This document shows, piece after piece, positions 27,244 to 37,295 of a stretch of 64,000 nt of DNA. Numbering within the stretch: the stretch's first letter is position 1; every line of letters begins with the position of its first letter. Source of the stretch: Flavobacterium erciyesense (GTDB lineage: Bacteria > Bacteroidota > Bacteroidia > Flavobacteriales > Flavobacteriaceae); assembly GCF_018069925.1 (NCBI RefSeq), contig NZ_JAGPXB010000009.1:1-64000 (forward strand), written 5' to 3'. Under the pieces are notes generated by a model. The model had not been told where the DNA came from, made no database searches, and saw nothing but the letters and a program-made list of their open reading frames with translations. The position numbers and the translations under genes are program-made.

Positions 27244-28290
27244 TTAGTTAGTTTTCCAAAGATTTATAGCGCCATTCGTACTGCTAGCGACAACGGTTTG
27301 ACCGTCTGGACTGAAAGTAACCGACTTCACATAGTTTTTAACTCCTACGAGTATCCATAATAGTTTCCCTGTGGCTAATTCCCATATTTTAACTGTATGG
27401 TCGGAATTTCCTGTGGCCAATTTTAGCCCATCTCGGCTTATAGCCAAACAATCTACACTTTGTCCGTCTGCCATTCCCCTCACAAGTCTGCCATGGTTTA
27501 CATTCCACATTTTGATAATTCCTTGGTAGGGATTTTTGTTAAAACCTGCTGTAATTATCATTTTTCCATCTGTAGTAAAGACCGCATCAGTAGCATATTC
27601 TACATCTTTATCATAATTATGAATATCAAAATTTCGTATTTTTGCACCTGTATTAACATCCCAAAGCGAAATTTCTTGATTGTTTGTAACTGCAATAAGG
27701 TATTGATTATTAGGGCTAAATTCTACCGAAATCACCTCACTCTTTTCTGGCATTGCAATTTCTAATTGGGTTCCCAAAGGAAGATTACTAATGGTTATTG
27801 ACCCGTAATTGCCAAATGCTATTAGTACTCCATCGGGGCTGTAAGCAAGCGAATATACACCAGCTCCATTTTGATTGATTCTTTTAATTACTGTTCTAGA
27901 AGTAGTATCCCAAAGTTTTGGTAAAAAACCTTTTTGAGCTGATACATAAGTTTTCCCATCAGGACTATAAGCCACTCCTGTTACAGGATAAATAATTCCA
28001 TCGTTGTTTCTGTCCCCGGTAAAACTTTCGGTTTGCGTAAGCGTAGCAATATCCCAATGGCGTACTTCGCCGTCATCGCCTGAGGAAAGAATCTGTTTTC
28101 CATCAGGGCTCACACAAACTGTATTAATAGTGAAAGCGTTATTGGCAGAAAGCTTTGCAAAAGGACTTACTTTGGGTGCCGTTATTATTTTAGAGATAAA
28201 TGTTCTTTTGACCGTTTTCGTCTTTTTTTTCTGTGCATAAATTTGGGTAATTCCAAATAACAAAAGAAACAGGACAAGTGTTTTTTTCAT
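27244..28290 (-). CDS. Secreted WD40-repeat beta-propeller protein
   Basis: 348 residues with a signal peptide (cleavage near QIYAQKK), then a basic stretch KKKTKTVKR. About seven WD40 blades follow; typical ends are VCVSPDGKQILSSGDDGEVRHWDI, LAYSPDGVLIAFGNYGSITI, LAISRDGLKLATGNSDHTVKIWEL and VTFSPDGQTVVASSTNGAINLW. WD40 propellers are protein-interaction platforms, and there is no enzyme motif. Export to the periplasm or surface is implied by the signal. It is on the same strand as the secreted cluster at 28.4-39.6 kb but separated from it by 157 bases, so it may or may not belong to that group. Confidence 0.88.
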   Translation of the reverse strand: MKKTLVLFLLLFGITQIYAQKKKTKTVKRTFISKIITAPKVSPFAKLSANNAFTINTVCVSPDGKQILSSGDDGEVRHWDIATLTQTESFTGDRNNDGIIYPVTGVAYSPDGKTYVSAQKGFLPKLWDTTSRTVIKRINQNGAGVYSLAYSPDGVLIAFGNYGSITISNLPLGTQLEIAMPEKSEVISVEFSPNNQYLIAVTNNQEISLWDVNTGAKIRNFDIHNYDKDVEYATDAVFTTDGKMIITAGFNKNPYQGIIKMWNVNHGRLVRGMADGQSVDCLAISRDGLKLATGNSDHTVKIWELATGKLLWILVGVKNYVKSVTFSPDGQTVVASSTNGAINLWKTN

Positions 28291-28447
28291 GGTTTCTTTT
28301 TAATATTAGTTAACCCATGGCAGTTGATGAGTCTTATCTAATTGTGCATTTACCCTAGGTATTGTTGTTTTTAGATTTTTCATCGTTTTTTATTTTTTAA
28401 ATTTAGTAGGCTTATAATAATCGGGTTTGTCATTTGTAAGTTGTAAT

Positions 28448-29332
28448 TCAATTTTTAGCTTTCACGCTTTTGTTTTCTATAAAAAAAGTAAGTGGTTCGC
28501 TCACGCCATCACGGTTTAAACTTCCGTCGAGCAAAGGTTGTTCTCCTAGATTATCAAACGTTTGCACAGTCCAGACAAGTTGTTTTTGATGTAAAACTCC
28601 ATTTTCGTCTGTTGGATTTTCGTTTAAAATTCCCTGTGGTTGCCAAATATATTGAGTGGTGCCGCGCACTTCTTGGTCAAGAACAGGCATATTGCTTCGT
28701 AGGGCTTGCAGTGGGGTTTGGCCTTGCAAAACCTCAAAAACTAAAACCTTATAAGTAGTAATACTTGGGGTTACAGGAGTACGAGGAGTCCATCTGAAGG
28801 TAATGACAGATTGGGCTTCGACTGCATCTAGCACTTGATCTTTGTATGGTTTTAAAAGCTTTGGTAATATTGGTGCAGCAATAGTGAAGACTTTACATTT
28901 GGTTGTAGTAAGGGGTAAATATTCTGTACTATTGACTAATGTTACACAAATTTGATAGGTTTGACTAGGTAGTTTGCCTGATTGGTTTAGTTCTGTCCTG
29001 TATTTTCCTGTAAAAATCATATGCTCAAGAGGCAAGACATCATCAGCATAATAAATAGTATTTCCAGGTTGTAAAACATAAATTCTTGACCGAGTCAAAT
29101 CAGTTTTACCAATAACAGTTCCGTCGCTCAATTGAATTTCGGTTTTTATTTTATATTCACCTTGCATGGCAGCATTTCCATTTACCATATAAACAATAGT
29201 TTGTTTTTGGCTTGACCATGATGCAAGTGATGCCGGCGGTGAGCTGCTAACTATAAGATTGGTGTTGATTTGCGCAAAACTATTTGTTACAAACAAAAGC
29301 ATAGCAATTATGATGAGTTTTAGCTTTTTCAT
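28448..29332 (-). CDS. Secreted protein sharing its module with the 774-residue protein at 37.3 kb
   Basis: 294 residues with a signal peptide (cleavage near NSFAQIN). I do not recognise a named family. Two parts are seen: an N-terminal beta domain with TYQICVTLVN...KCKVFTIA (about 20-155) and a FN3-like domain (about 160-285) with ITFRWTPRTPVTPSITTYKVLVFEVLQGQTPLQAL, then VRGTTQYIWQP. The protein at 37296-39620 has the same succession (SYEICVQFYES...KCMPFIIA, then LTTFNWSPIVSSYRGIVTYRLFVWEV), so they are paralogues over ~270 residues. It begins one base after the barrel gene, so the two are tightly co-transcribed. Probably periplasmic or outer-surface. Confidence 0.75.
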   Translation of the reverse strand: MKKLKLIIIAMLLFVTNSFAQINTNLIVSSSPPASLASWSSQKQTIVYMVNGNAAMQGEYKIKTEIQLSDGTVIGKTDLTRSRIYVLQPGNTIYYADDVLPLEHMIFTGKYRTELNQSGKLPSQTYQICVTLVNSTEYLPLTTTKCKVFTIAAPILPKLLKPYKDQVLDAVEAQSVITFRWTPRTPVTPSITTYKVLVFEVLQGQTPLQALRSNMPVLDQEVRGTTQYIWQPQGILNENPTDENGVLHQKQLVWTVQTFDNLGEQPLLDGSLNRDGVSEPLTFFIENKSVKAKN

Positions 29333-29333
29333 T

Positions 29334-31082
29334 TTAACTTTTTTTAGTTGAAAATTTATATTGTAATCCTGTTTTGTAATTGGTTTCGATATAATTGGCG
29401 CCTACAGGAAGCGATTCATTACCGAATTTATAATAATTGGTCGAAAAATAATTGGTCCAAATTAGCTCTTTGGTAATTTTCCAATCGATGGAGCAACTGG
29501 CAACAAGATTGTTGTTTGGCGTAAATACATTGTTTTTTATAAATGTGTACTGCAATTGGGCTTTAAGATTTACTTTTTTGTTAAAAAGTGGTGTTCCTAA
29601 ACCGGCACTTGCGGTAGCTAAGGTGGTTTTGAACAACGGCATTTGATTTGTAAAATACAATAAACTAAAATCAGGAGTAATATCTTTATCAAAATAGGTT
29701 GGCACATAACTCAAAAAAGCGGTATGTGTAAGGTTTGATGTTACAATTCCCGTAAAAACGTCGCGTTCGTCATATTGACTATAATTATAACTTAAACTCA
29801 ACAAATGTGACATTTTCGTAGTAGTCCAAGTATGTGAGGGATTTACGCCAAAATCATTACTTATATTTTTTGTGGTAAATGGATTTGTGCCAACACTCTG
29901 AAAGCCAAAATTATTATAATTTACATTCAAACTCCATTTTTCGTTAAATTGTGTAAAACAATTGATGTTTGCAATGAGCATATTTTCGCGTAATAAAGAA
30001 TTGCTGTAATTGTTGGTGCGTTTACCAACACTGGCAACAACATTAGTTTTAAATGTTTTGTCTTTATTTTTCCAGGCATTAAAACGCGTATTTACGGTCA
30101 AATCTAACCTATCTGATTGTTGAAATGGATAGCCCATTGTAAAAAATCCAGCTCCCAAATAATATGTTTTAAAACCAATATCAAAATTGGTAGATTTTTT
30201 ACCAAAAGCTGCTGTTCCGCCAAAATCATTCAAGGACGAAGCATCGGCAGTATAGAAAGGTCGAAAAGATTTTACGCCACCAGGAATTGGCGGTCCTAAA
30301 TTTGTATCTGTCGAGAAAAAAGTTTGGCCTGTCTCTGCTTCTATAAAATAGCCTTGATCTAATTGAACTTTCCCTAATAAGCTTAAAACAAAACCTCTTT
30401 GTGGAGTTACCAATAAAGGAGGTGAAGAGACACTATTAAAATGGTCTTTTCCTGAAGCTGCGGTTAGAGCAATTTTGTAAGTTCCTTCTTTCTCTTTCCC
30501 CAATTGGGCCATCCAGTTCGTACGTTTGTAAGCACCAATAACAGGAGGAGCAAGTGATTGATTAATGCCTTGTTGTGAACTTCCAGTAAAAAATTTAATC
30601 AAATAACCTCCGGGTCTTAGGTCTATTCCTGCTCCAAAAACACCAATATCACCGGTAGTGAGTTCGCTATAGTTTAAATATTGTGTTCCCAATTGCAATT
30701 CTGCCCATTTGTATTTTGGATTTATTGAAAAGTTGTTAAGCGGATTGGTTAAATATTGCAAAAAAGTTTGATTTCCAGCAGCGCCTATTCCCGCATAAGG
30801 ACCCAAAAAATTTGTTGGATTTTGAACAAAGCTAAAATTAAACGGTAATTTTAATTCTCCAATAGTTATTGTGGGTTTAAATTTGAAGCGAACTTGATTC
30901 CAAGGTTTTCTGGGGCTGAATCCCGGCCAGCCTGTTGGGTTTTTTGTTAAACCATAATTTTCGTATGTTACACCAACTGTGCCCGATACAACCGCTTTTG
31001 GTTTTTTCTTGGCTTTTTTGGTTTGTGCATTGCTAAAGCTGATGCAGCATAGAGCAATTAATGCAAATAGTTTTAGTTTCAT
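29334..31082 (-). CDS. Large outer-membrane beta-barrel protein of unknown function
   Basis: 582 residues with a signal peptide (cleavage near SFSNAQTKK), then a short Lys-rich segment. The remainder is a series of amphipathic strands and Tyr/Asn/Gly-rich loops (WAELQLGTQYLNYSELTTGDIGVFGAGID, read here as alternating strands), ending FSTKKS. No plug or TonB box is evident, so it resembles a porin-like or secretion-type barrel rather than a TonB receptor. It lies between the PKD-hydrolase gene (114 bases upstream) and the FN3-like gene (1 base downstream). It could be the outer-membrane anchor or exit for the neighbouring secreted proteins, which is inference from context. Confidence 0.75.
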   Translation of the reverse strand: MKLKLFALIALCCISFSNAQTKKAKKKPKAVVSGTVGVTYENYGLTKNPTGWPGFSPRKPWNQVRFKFKPTITIGELKLPFNFSFVQNPTNFLGPYAGIGAAGNQTFLQYLTNPLNNFSINPKYKWAELQLGTQYLNYSELTTGDIGVFGAGIDLRPGGYLIKFFTGSSQQGINQSLAPPVIGAYKRTNWMAQLGKEKEGTYKIALTAASGKDHFNSVSSPPLLVTPQRGFVLSLLGKVQLDQGYFIEAETGQTFFSTDTNLGPPIPGGVKSFRPFYTADASSLNDFGGTAAFGKKSTNFDIGFKTYYLGAGFFTMGYPFQQSDRLDLTVNTRFNAWKNKDKTFKTNVVASVGKRTNNYSNSLLRENMLIANINCFTQFNEKWSLNVNYNNFGFQSVGTNPFTTKNISNDFGVNPSHTWTTTKMSHLLSLSYNYSQYDERDVFTGIVTSNLTHTAFLSYVPTYFDKDITPDFSLLYFTNQMPLFKTTLATASAGLGTPLFNKKVNLKAQLQYTFIKNNVFTPNNNLVASCSIDWKITKELIWTNYFSTNYYKFGNESLPVGANYIETNYKTGLQYKFSTKKS

Positions 31083-31196
31083 ATTTTGGTTTTTAGTTGT
31101 AGTTCTTTAGTTCTGAATTATAATCAAGTTGTTTTTTTATCGCAGATTCAAGAAAATCCATAATCTGTAAAATCCTGTGGTTGGACAATTCCTTTT

Positions 31197-34100
31197 TTAA
31201 AAATTATCAATTTTCTTGTTCGATAATTGGTAGTCGCCAAACAGATCGCACAATTTTTTTATTTCACTTATATTGCTGTAGTTGTTGTTGCTTACCACAG
31301 CAATCATTACAGATTCTTTTGGTAATCGAATGAGAAGGCTTCTGTTTCCTGCCCACCAACCGGTGTGGTATAAAACTTCTTTGCCGCTTGTGGTAATAAT
31401 TTTTTTCCACCCTAATCCATAATTACTAGCATAGGGAGCAAGTGCGCTAGTTGGTGCATAGGCTAAGTCTAACGTTGTTTTCTTAAACATTTTGCCATCT
31501 CGTAAGGCTTTGTCCCATTTTTTTAAATCCTGAACGGTACTGTATACGTTTTTGTCACCGTACACCAAATCTAAATATCGGAGCGAATACACTTTACCAT
31601 TTCGGTAATACGATTTGGTTGCTTTAGCGTGATTATCTAATCCCATCATATAAGTATCACTCATTTGTAAGGGTTTAAAAAAGGTGTTTGCTAAATAATC
31701 TTTATACGGTTGGTTGCTTATTTGCTCGATAATTAATGCGAGCAAAGCATAGTTAGTGTTCGAATAATCGAATATTTTGCCGGGTTTGTTAATGATAACT
31801 TTTGATTTATTTTTGACAATAAATTGAAGTAAATCAGCATTGGTTAGGTTTTTCCTCTTATCCCAGTCGGATTCGTCAATGAATTTTAGATAATCTTCTA
31901 ATCCACTTTTGTGGCTCAACAACATTTTTAAAGTTATTTCTGGAATAGGGAATTCTGGTATATATTGAACAACCGGATCGTCTATTTTGAGCTTTCCGTT
32001 CTCCATTAATTTTAAAATAGCCATTGCAGTAAAGGTTTTTGTAATGGATGCAAGGTCAAAAGCGGTGTGACTAGTTACATTATCTTTAAAGCTGTAGTTT
32101 TTTTCAAAGAGTGTTTTGTCGTTCTGCGATACTAGAATTTGACCATTGAAATCAGGAGGCAATGTTTGCTTTAAAATTTCTTCAATAGGTTTGTCTAAAG
32201 GAGTTGGATTGTTCGGAATATCGGAAACTTCAGTTCCAGTTCCAGTTCCACCGCCGCCAGTTTCAACTACAATTCCAGAATTTACATTTATTCTAAACGA
32301 GCAAGTACATTTTTTATCACCACAATTAGCTGTAAGCGTCACGGAGTATATTCCTTTTTCAGGGAATATAATTGTTTCGTACAATGTTGTTGCAACGCGA
32401 GTGTATATGATTTCGTTGACTTGGTTGTAAACCGTTATTTCGTTTTTAGTTGATGCACATCCGCTTCCTTTACAATTATAAACTCCCGAGAGTGTATAGG
32501 CAAAATCACTCTTAATATCAGTCATTGTGTCGCCACAAATTATTTGCTTGCGGGGTTTTGCGATCCCGGGAGTACTAGGTGTTAAAAATAAGTTTGACCA
32601 AGTATTGCCGGTATTACAAGCGCAATTTGGGTCGGTGATGGTGTCTTTTTTACAAATAATAGTTTCGCATTTTTTGCAATCTTCATCAATTAATGTCAAA
32701 TGGAAACAAGCTTTTTCGAGCACCAAAACGCAGTTTTTAGTTGGCGGTTTTGGCAATGAAAGTTGAAACGTAATAGTATAAGTTCCTGGTTGAAGGGCTG
32801 TGCCGCCACTCCAAATTAGTTCTTCAGGACATTTGTTTGATACTGCTCCCGAAATGACATTTGAAGCAGTTGCGCTATCAGCTACTAACGTTCCTAATGC
32901 TTGATTTGCGTTTGTAGCAAAAATACAACCGCGTTCTATCATTTGTATTTTGCAATCAGCACAAGCAGGATCTTTCCAATAGTATTTCATATCAGCAAGG
33001 CTTATTCGTACTTCTTTTACGGGTTTTAAAATGGTAAAAGTGATGGTTTCGTTCGTGATTTGTGCTGTACTCGAATTGACGAAATTAGTTTCCGATTCGG
33101 CTTTGCTGGTTGAAAGTAAATCTTTGCAAGAATCACATTCAGGCAAAAGGGTACAATCTTTTATGTTTAAATCTAAAACAGCTGTTGTCGCTACGCAACC
33201 ACCGCCTACAGAAACCGTTGCGTACAAATGGTGAATACCTGGTTGTAAGGTTGATAAGGCTAATGAAAGTCCTGTTCCTACATTGGCGACAGCCGTACCA
33301 TCATTATCGTACCAAGTCACCGTATAAGCGCCTGTAGCTGGTTTTGGCAACGGAAAATTAATCGTGTCTGTCCAACAAGCGGTTTGACAGCCTTTAGGAA
33401 AAAGACTTACATCTGGCAAGCTTTCTATGGTTCCAGCAAAAGCGGTTGCTGTACAACCAGCTGCATTTATAATTGTTGCGGTATAACTTCCGGCAACGCC
33501 TGTAGTCATTGTATTGCCAATCATGCCATTGCTCCATTTAATAGTATAATCATTCGGATTTGTATTCGATGCTGCGACTGCCGTAAAGGTGTGACTTTTG
33601 CCTTCGCATAATTGTCCGGTGGGTGCTGTAATGGTAATTGTTGGGCTTTGAACAAGAGTGACGCAAATAGCATCTTTGGCAATACAACCGTCTGCACTAG
33701 TTACAGTTAATTCAAAATTATATTCGCCAGGAACAGTTGCAGTCGCCGTTGGATAAGCTGAATTTGCCAATGTCAACGGTGCTGGACCAGTAACAGACCA
33801 AGTGTAGGTTGCACCGGTTTGTGATGTCGAATTGTAAATTTGAATCGGTGAATCGGAGATACATTGTGTTTTTTTGGCAATAATTTTGGCAATTGGCAAT
33901 GGATTAAAACTAATTGTCGACTTGTTTGAGAATGCGGTACATCCTCCGCCGGTTCCGTTGCCAACGAGAACATAATAACTCCCTTCTTGTGTGGCATTGT
34001 AAGTTGCCGAAGTTGCACCCGCGATTGGACTTCCGTCTTTGTACCATTGATAGGTAGTAAAAGAGGTTGTTGTACTTAAGGTAATACTGCCTCCAGGACA

Positions 34101-37100
34101 TACTTTTTTATCACCACCAATTGATGCCGTAATGGCTGGTAACACCGTAATGTTTTGGGTTAAAATAGTGCTACAACCGTTTTTATGAGTTACGGTTAAC
34201 ATAACGGTTTGAGGCCCTGATGCGGCATAGGTGTGATTTGTAGTTTGCAAATTGGATATAAATCCATCACCAAAATTCCAACTGTAGCTTAAATCCGGAT
34301 CACTACCTGGAGTAGAAAACGGTACAATAGAATTGGCACAAATAGAACTTGGCAGATTCATTGATGCCGGGATGGCGGTTGTTTTAAAAGTCTCTGAATA
34401 TTCTACTTTGCAACCGTCACTCCCTGTGATCTTTAAAGTTGCTGTGTGTGAACCGCCAGTTGCATAAGTTATTACACCCGGATTTACTGCTGAGCTTGTT
34501 GCCGGACTTCCGCCAGGGAATGACCAACTGTACGATGTAATAGTGCTAGGTGATTGGACTTGAGATAAGTTGGTAAAGGTAACTTTATTACAATTTACTG
34601 CTGCGGTAAAATTGGCTGCAAGATTTACAGTAACAGTTTTACAAATGTCTTTTTGACAATAAGTGCCATTGCCGAATCTAGCACAAACCGAATAGGTGCC
34701 AATGCCTTTATATTGATGCGTCACATTGCTTCCTGAAGTTTCAACGCCATCCCCAAAATACCAGTATGCACTTCCGCCACTGTACGGTACATTGGTGGTG
34801 GAGAATGAAAAGGGATTGCAATTTGTGTTTATTGTAAAATCGGGATTATAGTTAGGATTGCAACTGCCACCCGTACTACAATTTTCTTTTCGAATAGAAA
34901 TCCTATCGGTAATTACTTTACAAGAGGTATTACAAATGCTCACTTCGCACCAATAATATCCTACCGATGTTGCAGTATAATTTGGAGAATTTGTTCCAAC
35001 CGGAGTTCCAATACCTGAAACCCCTCCTTGAAACCACTTGTAGCAATAACTTCCGGCAGGCATTGGAGTGGCTACTAAATTTGTGTTTACAGTTTCGGTA
35101 CATAGCCAATAGGTTTTGTTGGTAGCTCCAATATTCGCTGTAAAACCAGTGTTTTCTTTTGGAATAACAATCGATCCTTTTGAAACACAACCACTAGTTC
35201 CGGTAATACTAACGGTATAAGTACCTGGATCTGTAATTGTAACGTTTTGAGTATTCAATGTTGGTTTTACTACATTGTCGAGTTCCCAAACGTAACTCGT
35301 TCCTGTAATTGATGATGAAAGAGTAATGCCGCTTGTAGAGCACAACGTTCCTGTTTTTGAAATTACCACCGGAGGAGCAGTAATTATAGTTACTGTAATT
35401 TGGTCTGTTCCGCCACAGGTTTCTAACTTTAGGATACAAGTATTTGGCGGATTTAATGATCCGTGCCACGCAATTTGAACGGTATTTGTACCCTGACCCG
35501 AAACAATTGTGCCTAGTGCGTTGCTCAAACTCCAAGTATAATCTCCAGCTGGCGCAAGGGTTGAGGTGGTGTATGTTAATGTATTGTCCATACACGAGGT
35601 CAAGCTTCCTGTGATTGTAGGTTTTGCAAATGCGTTTACATTTAGTATTTGATTATTTGCTGCGCTACACGAAGCTACCGTTTGATTTACTGCTAGTGAA
35701 TAGGGTCCGGTTGCATTCCAAGTTACGGTTGCTGAGTTATTGTTACTGCCAGATGTTGTATAAGTCCCACCATTTACGGTCCAATTAAATGTTCCTCCGG
35801 GTCTGTTTGATGTAATGTTATACACATACGGTTTGCCCGGACAAATAGTTGTAGGTCCTGTAATGGCACCAAGAATAGGAATTGGCAAAACGGTAACGAC
35901 CATTGCGTCTGGATAATTACAAAAATTTGTAGGAGTCACTGGCGTTGCGTTTATAGTGTAACTTCCTGCGGTTGTCCAAGTTCCAGAAATGCTAGTTACA
36001 TTAGAAAATGTAGATGGTGACGTTCCTGAACTTGGTGTAATTGTCCAATTTGCAGGGCCATTTGCCGTATATGAAAAAGCAGTTTTTTCGCAACCATTAG
36101 CATTTCCTGATATTTTGAAGCGAGGTAAAACCTGCACTTTTATAGTTGCTGTACCATTACATTTAGTTATGGAATTACTGTAGTTACAGGTAATCGTATA
36201 ATCGCCAACAGCGTTGCCCCAATCGACATTGATAACGCTTGTATCGGCATTATTTCCTGAAATGAAGCCACCACCTGAGATTGTCCAAGTGTAATTTGTT
36301 CCTGGCATACTGGGTAAGCTATAGGTTGAAAAACCAGAGGGGCAAACAATTACATCTCCTTGAATTGGCATTGTTGGGTACAAAACAGGAACGCTTAAAG
36401 TGCTTGAATTACCGCATTTACCTATACAAGTTCCTGTCATATTAACAGTTGCTGGATAAGTTCCATCCCAAATTACATTTACCGTTTCGCTCGTAGAGGA
36501 ACCCTCTATATGTCCGCCAGTTACGCTCCAGCTGTAATTGCTACAGGGTGAAGCTGTTGAATACGATGCTTTGTCTCCTTTACATAACATTTGTTTGCAA
36601 TCTGGAATAATTTGTATGCCAGCTGCGCCAACGGTAATGGTTTTTGTTATGGTATCTGTACATCCACAAGGTCTATCACTGCCTTGATTAGACGATACAA
36701 CAAGATTTGAAACCGTTAGTGTAATAGTATAGGTTCCAGGTGTGGTATAACTGTGTGTAGGATTTACTTGAGTTGATGAGGTTCCGTCGCCAAAATCCCA
36801 GTTCCACGATTTTGCATCGGTTGAAGTATCGGTAAATTGAACGACTTGATTAGCACAAACGGGACTATTTGGGTTAAAAGAAAAATTAGCAATTGGCGCA
36901 TCTATCAAACACACTTTTTCGGTTATAGTTTGAGTACAAGTACCGTTTTGGTTTGAAATAACAACGGTAATTGTTCCTAAATTGCCATTTCCCCAAGTGA
37001 TATCTTTTACATTTCCTGTTCCAGAAGCAATTGTCCCTCCGGTAACGGTCCAAGTGTAATTGTAGCCTACTTTTTTAGGGAAAATTCCAAAGGTTTCCTT

Positions 37101-37289
37101 GGTATGTTTGCAACCCGAAATTCTACTTTGACAATAATCACCGTTTGTTCCGCCTACAGGGTGCGATGGTTTGTTATAACATTCGCCCATTGGAGAAACC
37201 AGTTTAAAATCTGGACAACAAACTTTTTGTGCAGAGATACTATTTACTGTTAAAATAAAAAGTGAGAATATGTAAAATATCTTTTTCAT
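31197..37289 (-). CDS. Giant extracellular PKD-repeat protein fused to a beta-lactamase-family serine hydrolase
   Basis: 2030 residues with a signal peptide (MKKIFYIFSLFILTVNSISA). A Cys-containing N-terminal segment is followed by many PKD/Ig-like domains to about residue 1380, including full PKD motifs WNWDFGDGTSSTQVNPTHSY and YSWNFGDGF. A Cys-rich domain (about 1384-1545) resembles the C-terminus of the neighbouring 37.3-kb protein. A Gly/Thr linker leads to a class C beta-lactamase/D-alanyl carboxypeptidase fold (about 1690-2030). That domain keeps SxxK (SITK, near 1747), YxN (YSN, near 1840) and HTG (near 1975), so it should be catalytic. No T9SS sorting domain is present at the C-terminus. 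Likely a surface or periplasmic esterase/peptidase on a long stalk; substrate unknown. Confidence 0.88.
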   Translation of the reverse strand: MKKIFYIFSLFILTVNSISAQKVCCPDFKLVSPMGECYNKPSHPVGGTNGDYCQSRISGCKHTKETFGIFPKKVGYNYTWTVTGGTIASGTGNVKDITWGNGNLGTITVVISNQNGTCTQTITEKVCLIDAPIANFSFNPNSPVCANQVVQFTDTSTDAKSWNWDFGDGTSSTQVNPTHSYTTPGTYTITLTVSNLVVSSNQGSDRPCGCTDTITKTITVGAAGIQIIPDCKQMLCKGDKASYSTASPCSNYSWSVTGGHIEGSSTSETVNVIWDGTYPATVNMTGTCIGKCGNSSTLSVPVLYPTMPIQGDVIVCPSGFSTYSLPSMPGTNYTWTISGGGFISGNNADTSVINVDWGNAVGDYTITCNYSNSITKCNGTATIKVQVLPRFKISGNANGCEKTAFSYTANGPANWTITPSSGTSPSTFSNVTSISGTWTTAGSYTINATPVTPTNFCNYPDAMVVTVLPIPILGAITGPTTICPGKPYVYNITSNRPGGTFNWTVNGGTYTTSGSNNNSATVTWNATGPYSLAVNQTVASCSAANNQILNVNAFAKPTITGSLTSCMDNTLTYTTSTLAPAGDYTWSLSNALGTIVSGQGTNTVQIAWHGSLNPPNTCILKLETCGGTDQITVTIITAPPVVISKTGTLCSTSGITLSSSITGTSYVWELDNVVKPTLNTQNVTITDPGTYTVSITGTSGCVSKGSIVIPKENTGFTANIGATNKTYWLCTETVNTNLVATPMPAGSYCYKWFQGGVSGIGTPVGTNSPNYTATSVGYYWCEVSICNTSCKVITDRISIRKENCSTGGSCNPNYNPDFTINTNCNPFSFSTTNVPYSGGSAYWYFGDGVETSGSNVTHQYKGIGTYSVCARFGNGTYCQKDICKTVTVNLAANFTAAVNCNKVTFTNLSQVQSPSTITSYSWSFPGGSPATSSAVNPGVITYATGGSHTATLKITGSDGCKVEYSETFKTTAIPASMNLPSSICANSIVPFSTPGSDPDLSYSWNFGDGFISNLQTTNHTYAASGPQTVMLTVTHKNGCSTILTQNITVLPAITASIGGDKKVCPGGSITLSTTTSFTTYQWYKDGSPIAGATSATYNATQEGSYYVLVGNGTGGGCTAFSNKSTISFNPLPIAKIIAKKTQCISDSPIQIYNSTSQTGATYTWSVTGPAPLTLANSAYPTATATVPGEYNFELTVTSADGCIAKDAICVTLVQSPTITITAPTGQLCEGKSHTFTAVAASNTNPNDYTIKWSNGMIGNTMTTGVAGSYTATIINAAGCTATAFAGTIESLPDVSLFPKGCQTACWTDTINFPLPKPATGAYTVTWYDNDGTAVANVGTGLSLALSTLQPGIHHLYATVSVGGGCVATTAVLDLNIKDCTLLPECDSCKDLLSTSKAESETNFVNSSTAQITNETITFTILKPVKEVRISLADMKYYWKDPACADCKIQMIERGCIFATNANQALGTLVADSATASNVISGAVSNKCPEELIWSGGTALQPGTYTITFQLSLPKPPTKNCVLVLEKACFHLTLIDEDCKKCETIICKKDTITDPNCACNTGNTWSNLFLTPSTPGIAKPRKQIICGDTMTDIKSDFAYTLSGVYNCKGSGCASTKNEITVYNQVNEIIYTRVATTLYETIIFPEKGIYSVTLTANCGDKKCTCSFRINVNSGIVVETGGGGTGTGTEVSDIPNNPTPLDKPIEEILKQTLPPDFNGQILVSQNDKTLFEKNYSFKDNVTSHTAFDLASITKTFTAMAILKLMENGKLKIDDPVVQYIPEFPIPEITLKMLLSHKSGLEDYLKFIDESDWDKRKNLTNADLLQFIVKNKSKVIINKPGKIFDYSNTNYALLALIIEQISNQPYKDYLANTFFKPLQMSDTYMMGLDNHAKATKSYYRNGKVYSLRYLDLVYGDKNVYSTVQDLKKWDKALRDGKMFKKTTLDLAYAPTSALAPYASNYGLGWKKIITTSGKEVLYHTGWWAGNRSLLIRLPKESVMIAVVSNNNYSNISEIKKLCDLFGDYQLSNKKIDNF

Positions 37290-37295
37290 TGCTAA

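Noticed and set aside
35209-35595. 128-codon minus-strand frame inside the PKD-hydrolase gene
   Set aside because: It is a shifted frame of the same gene. The translation is Arg/Tyr/Asn-rich and lacks domain patterns.
31197-37289. Two separate genes (PKD protein and serine hydrolase) joined by a sequencing error
   Set aside because: The frame is continuous, the Gly/Thr linker between the domains reads naturally, and the hydrolase part has no start codon with its own signal peptide.
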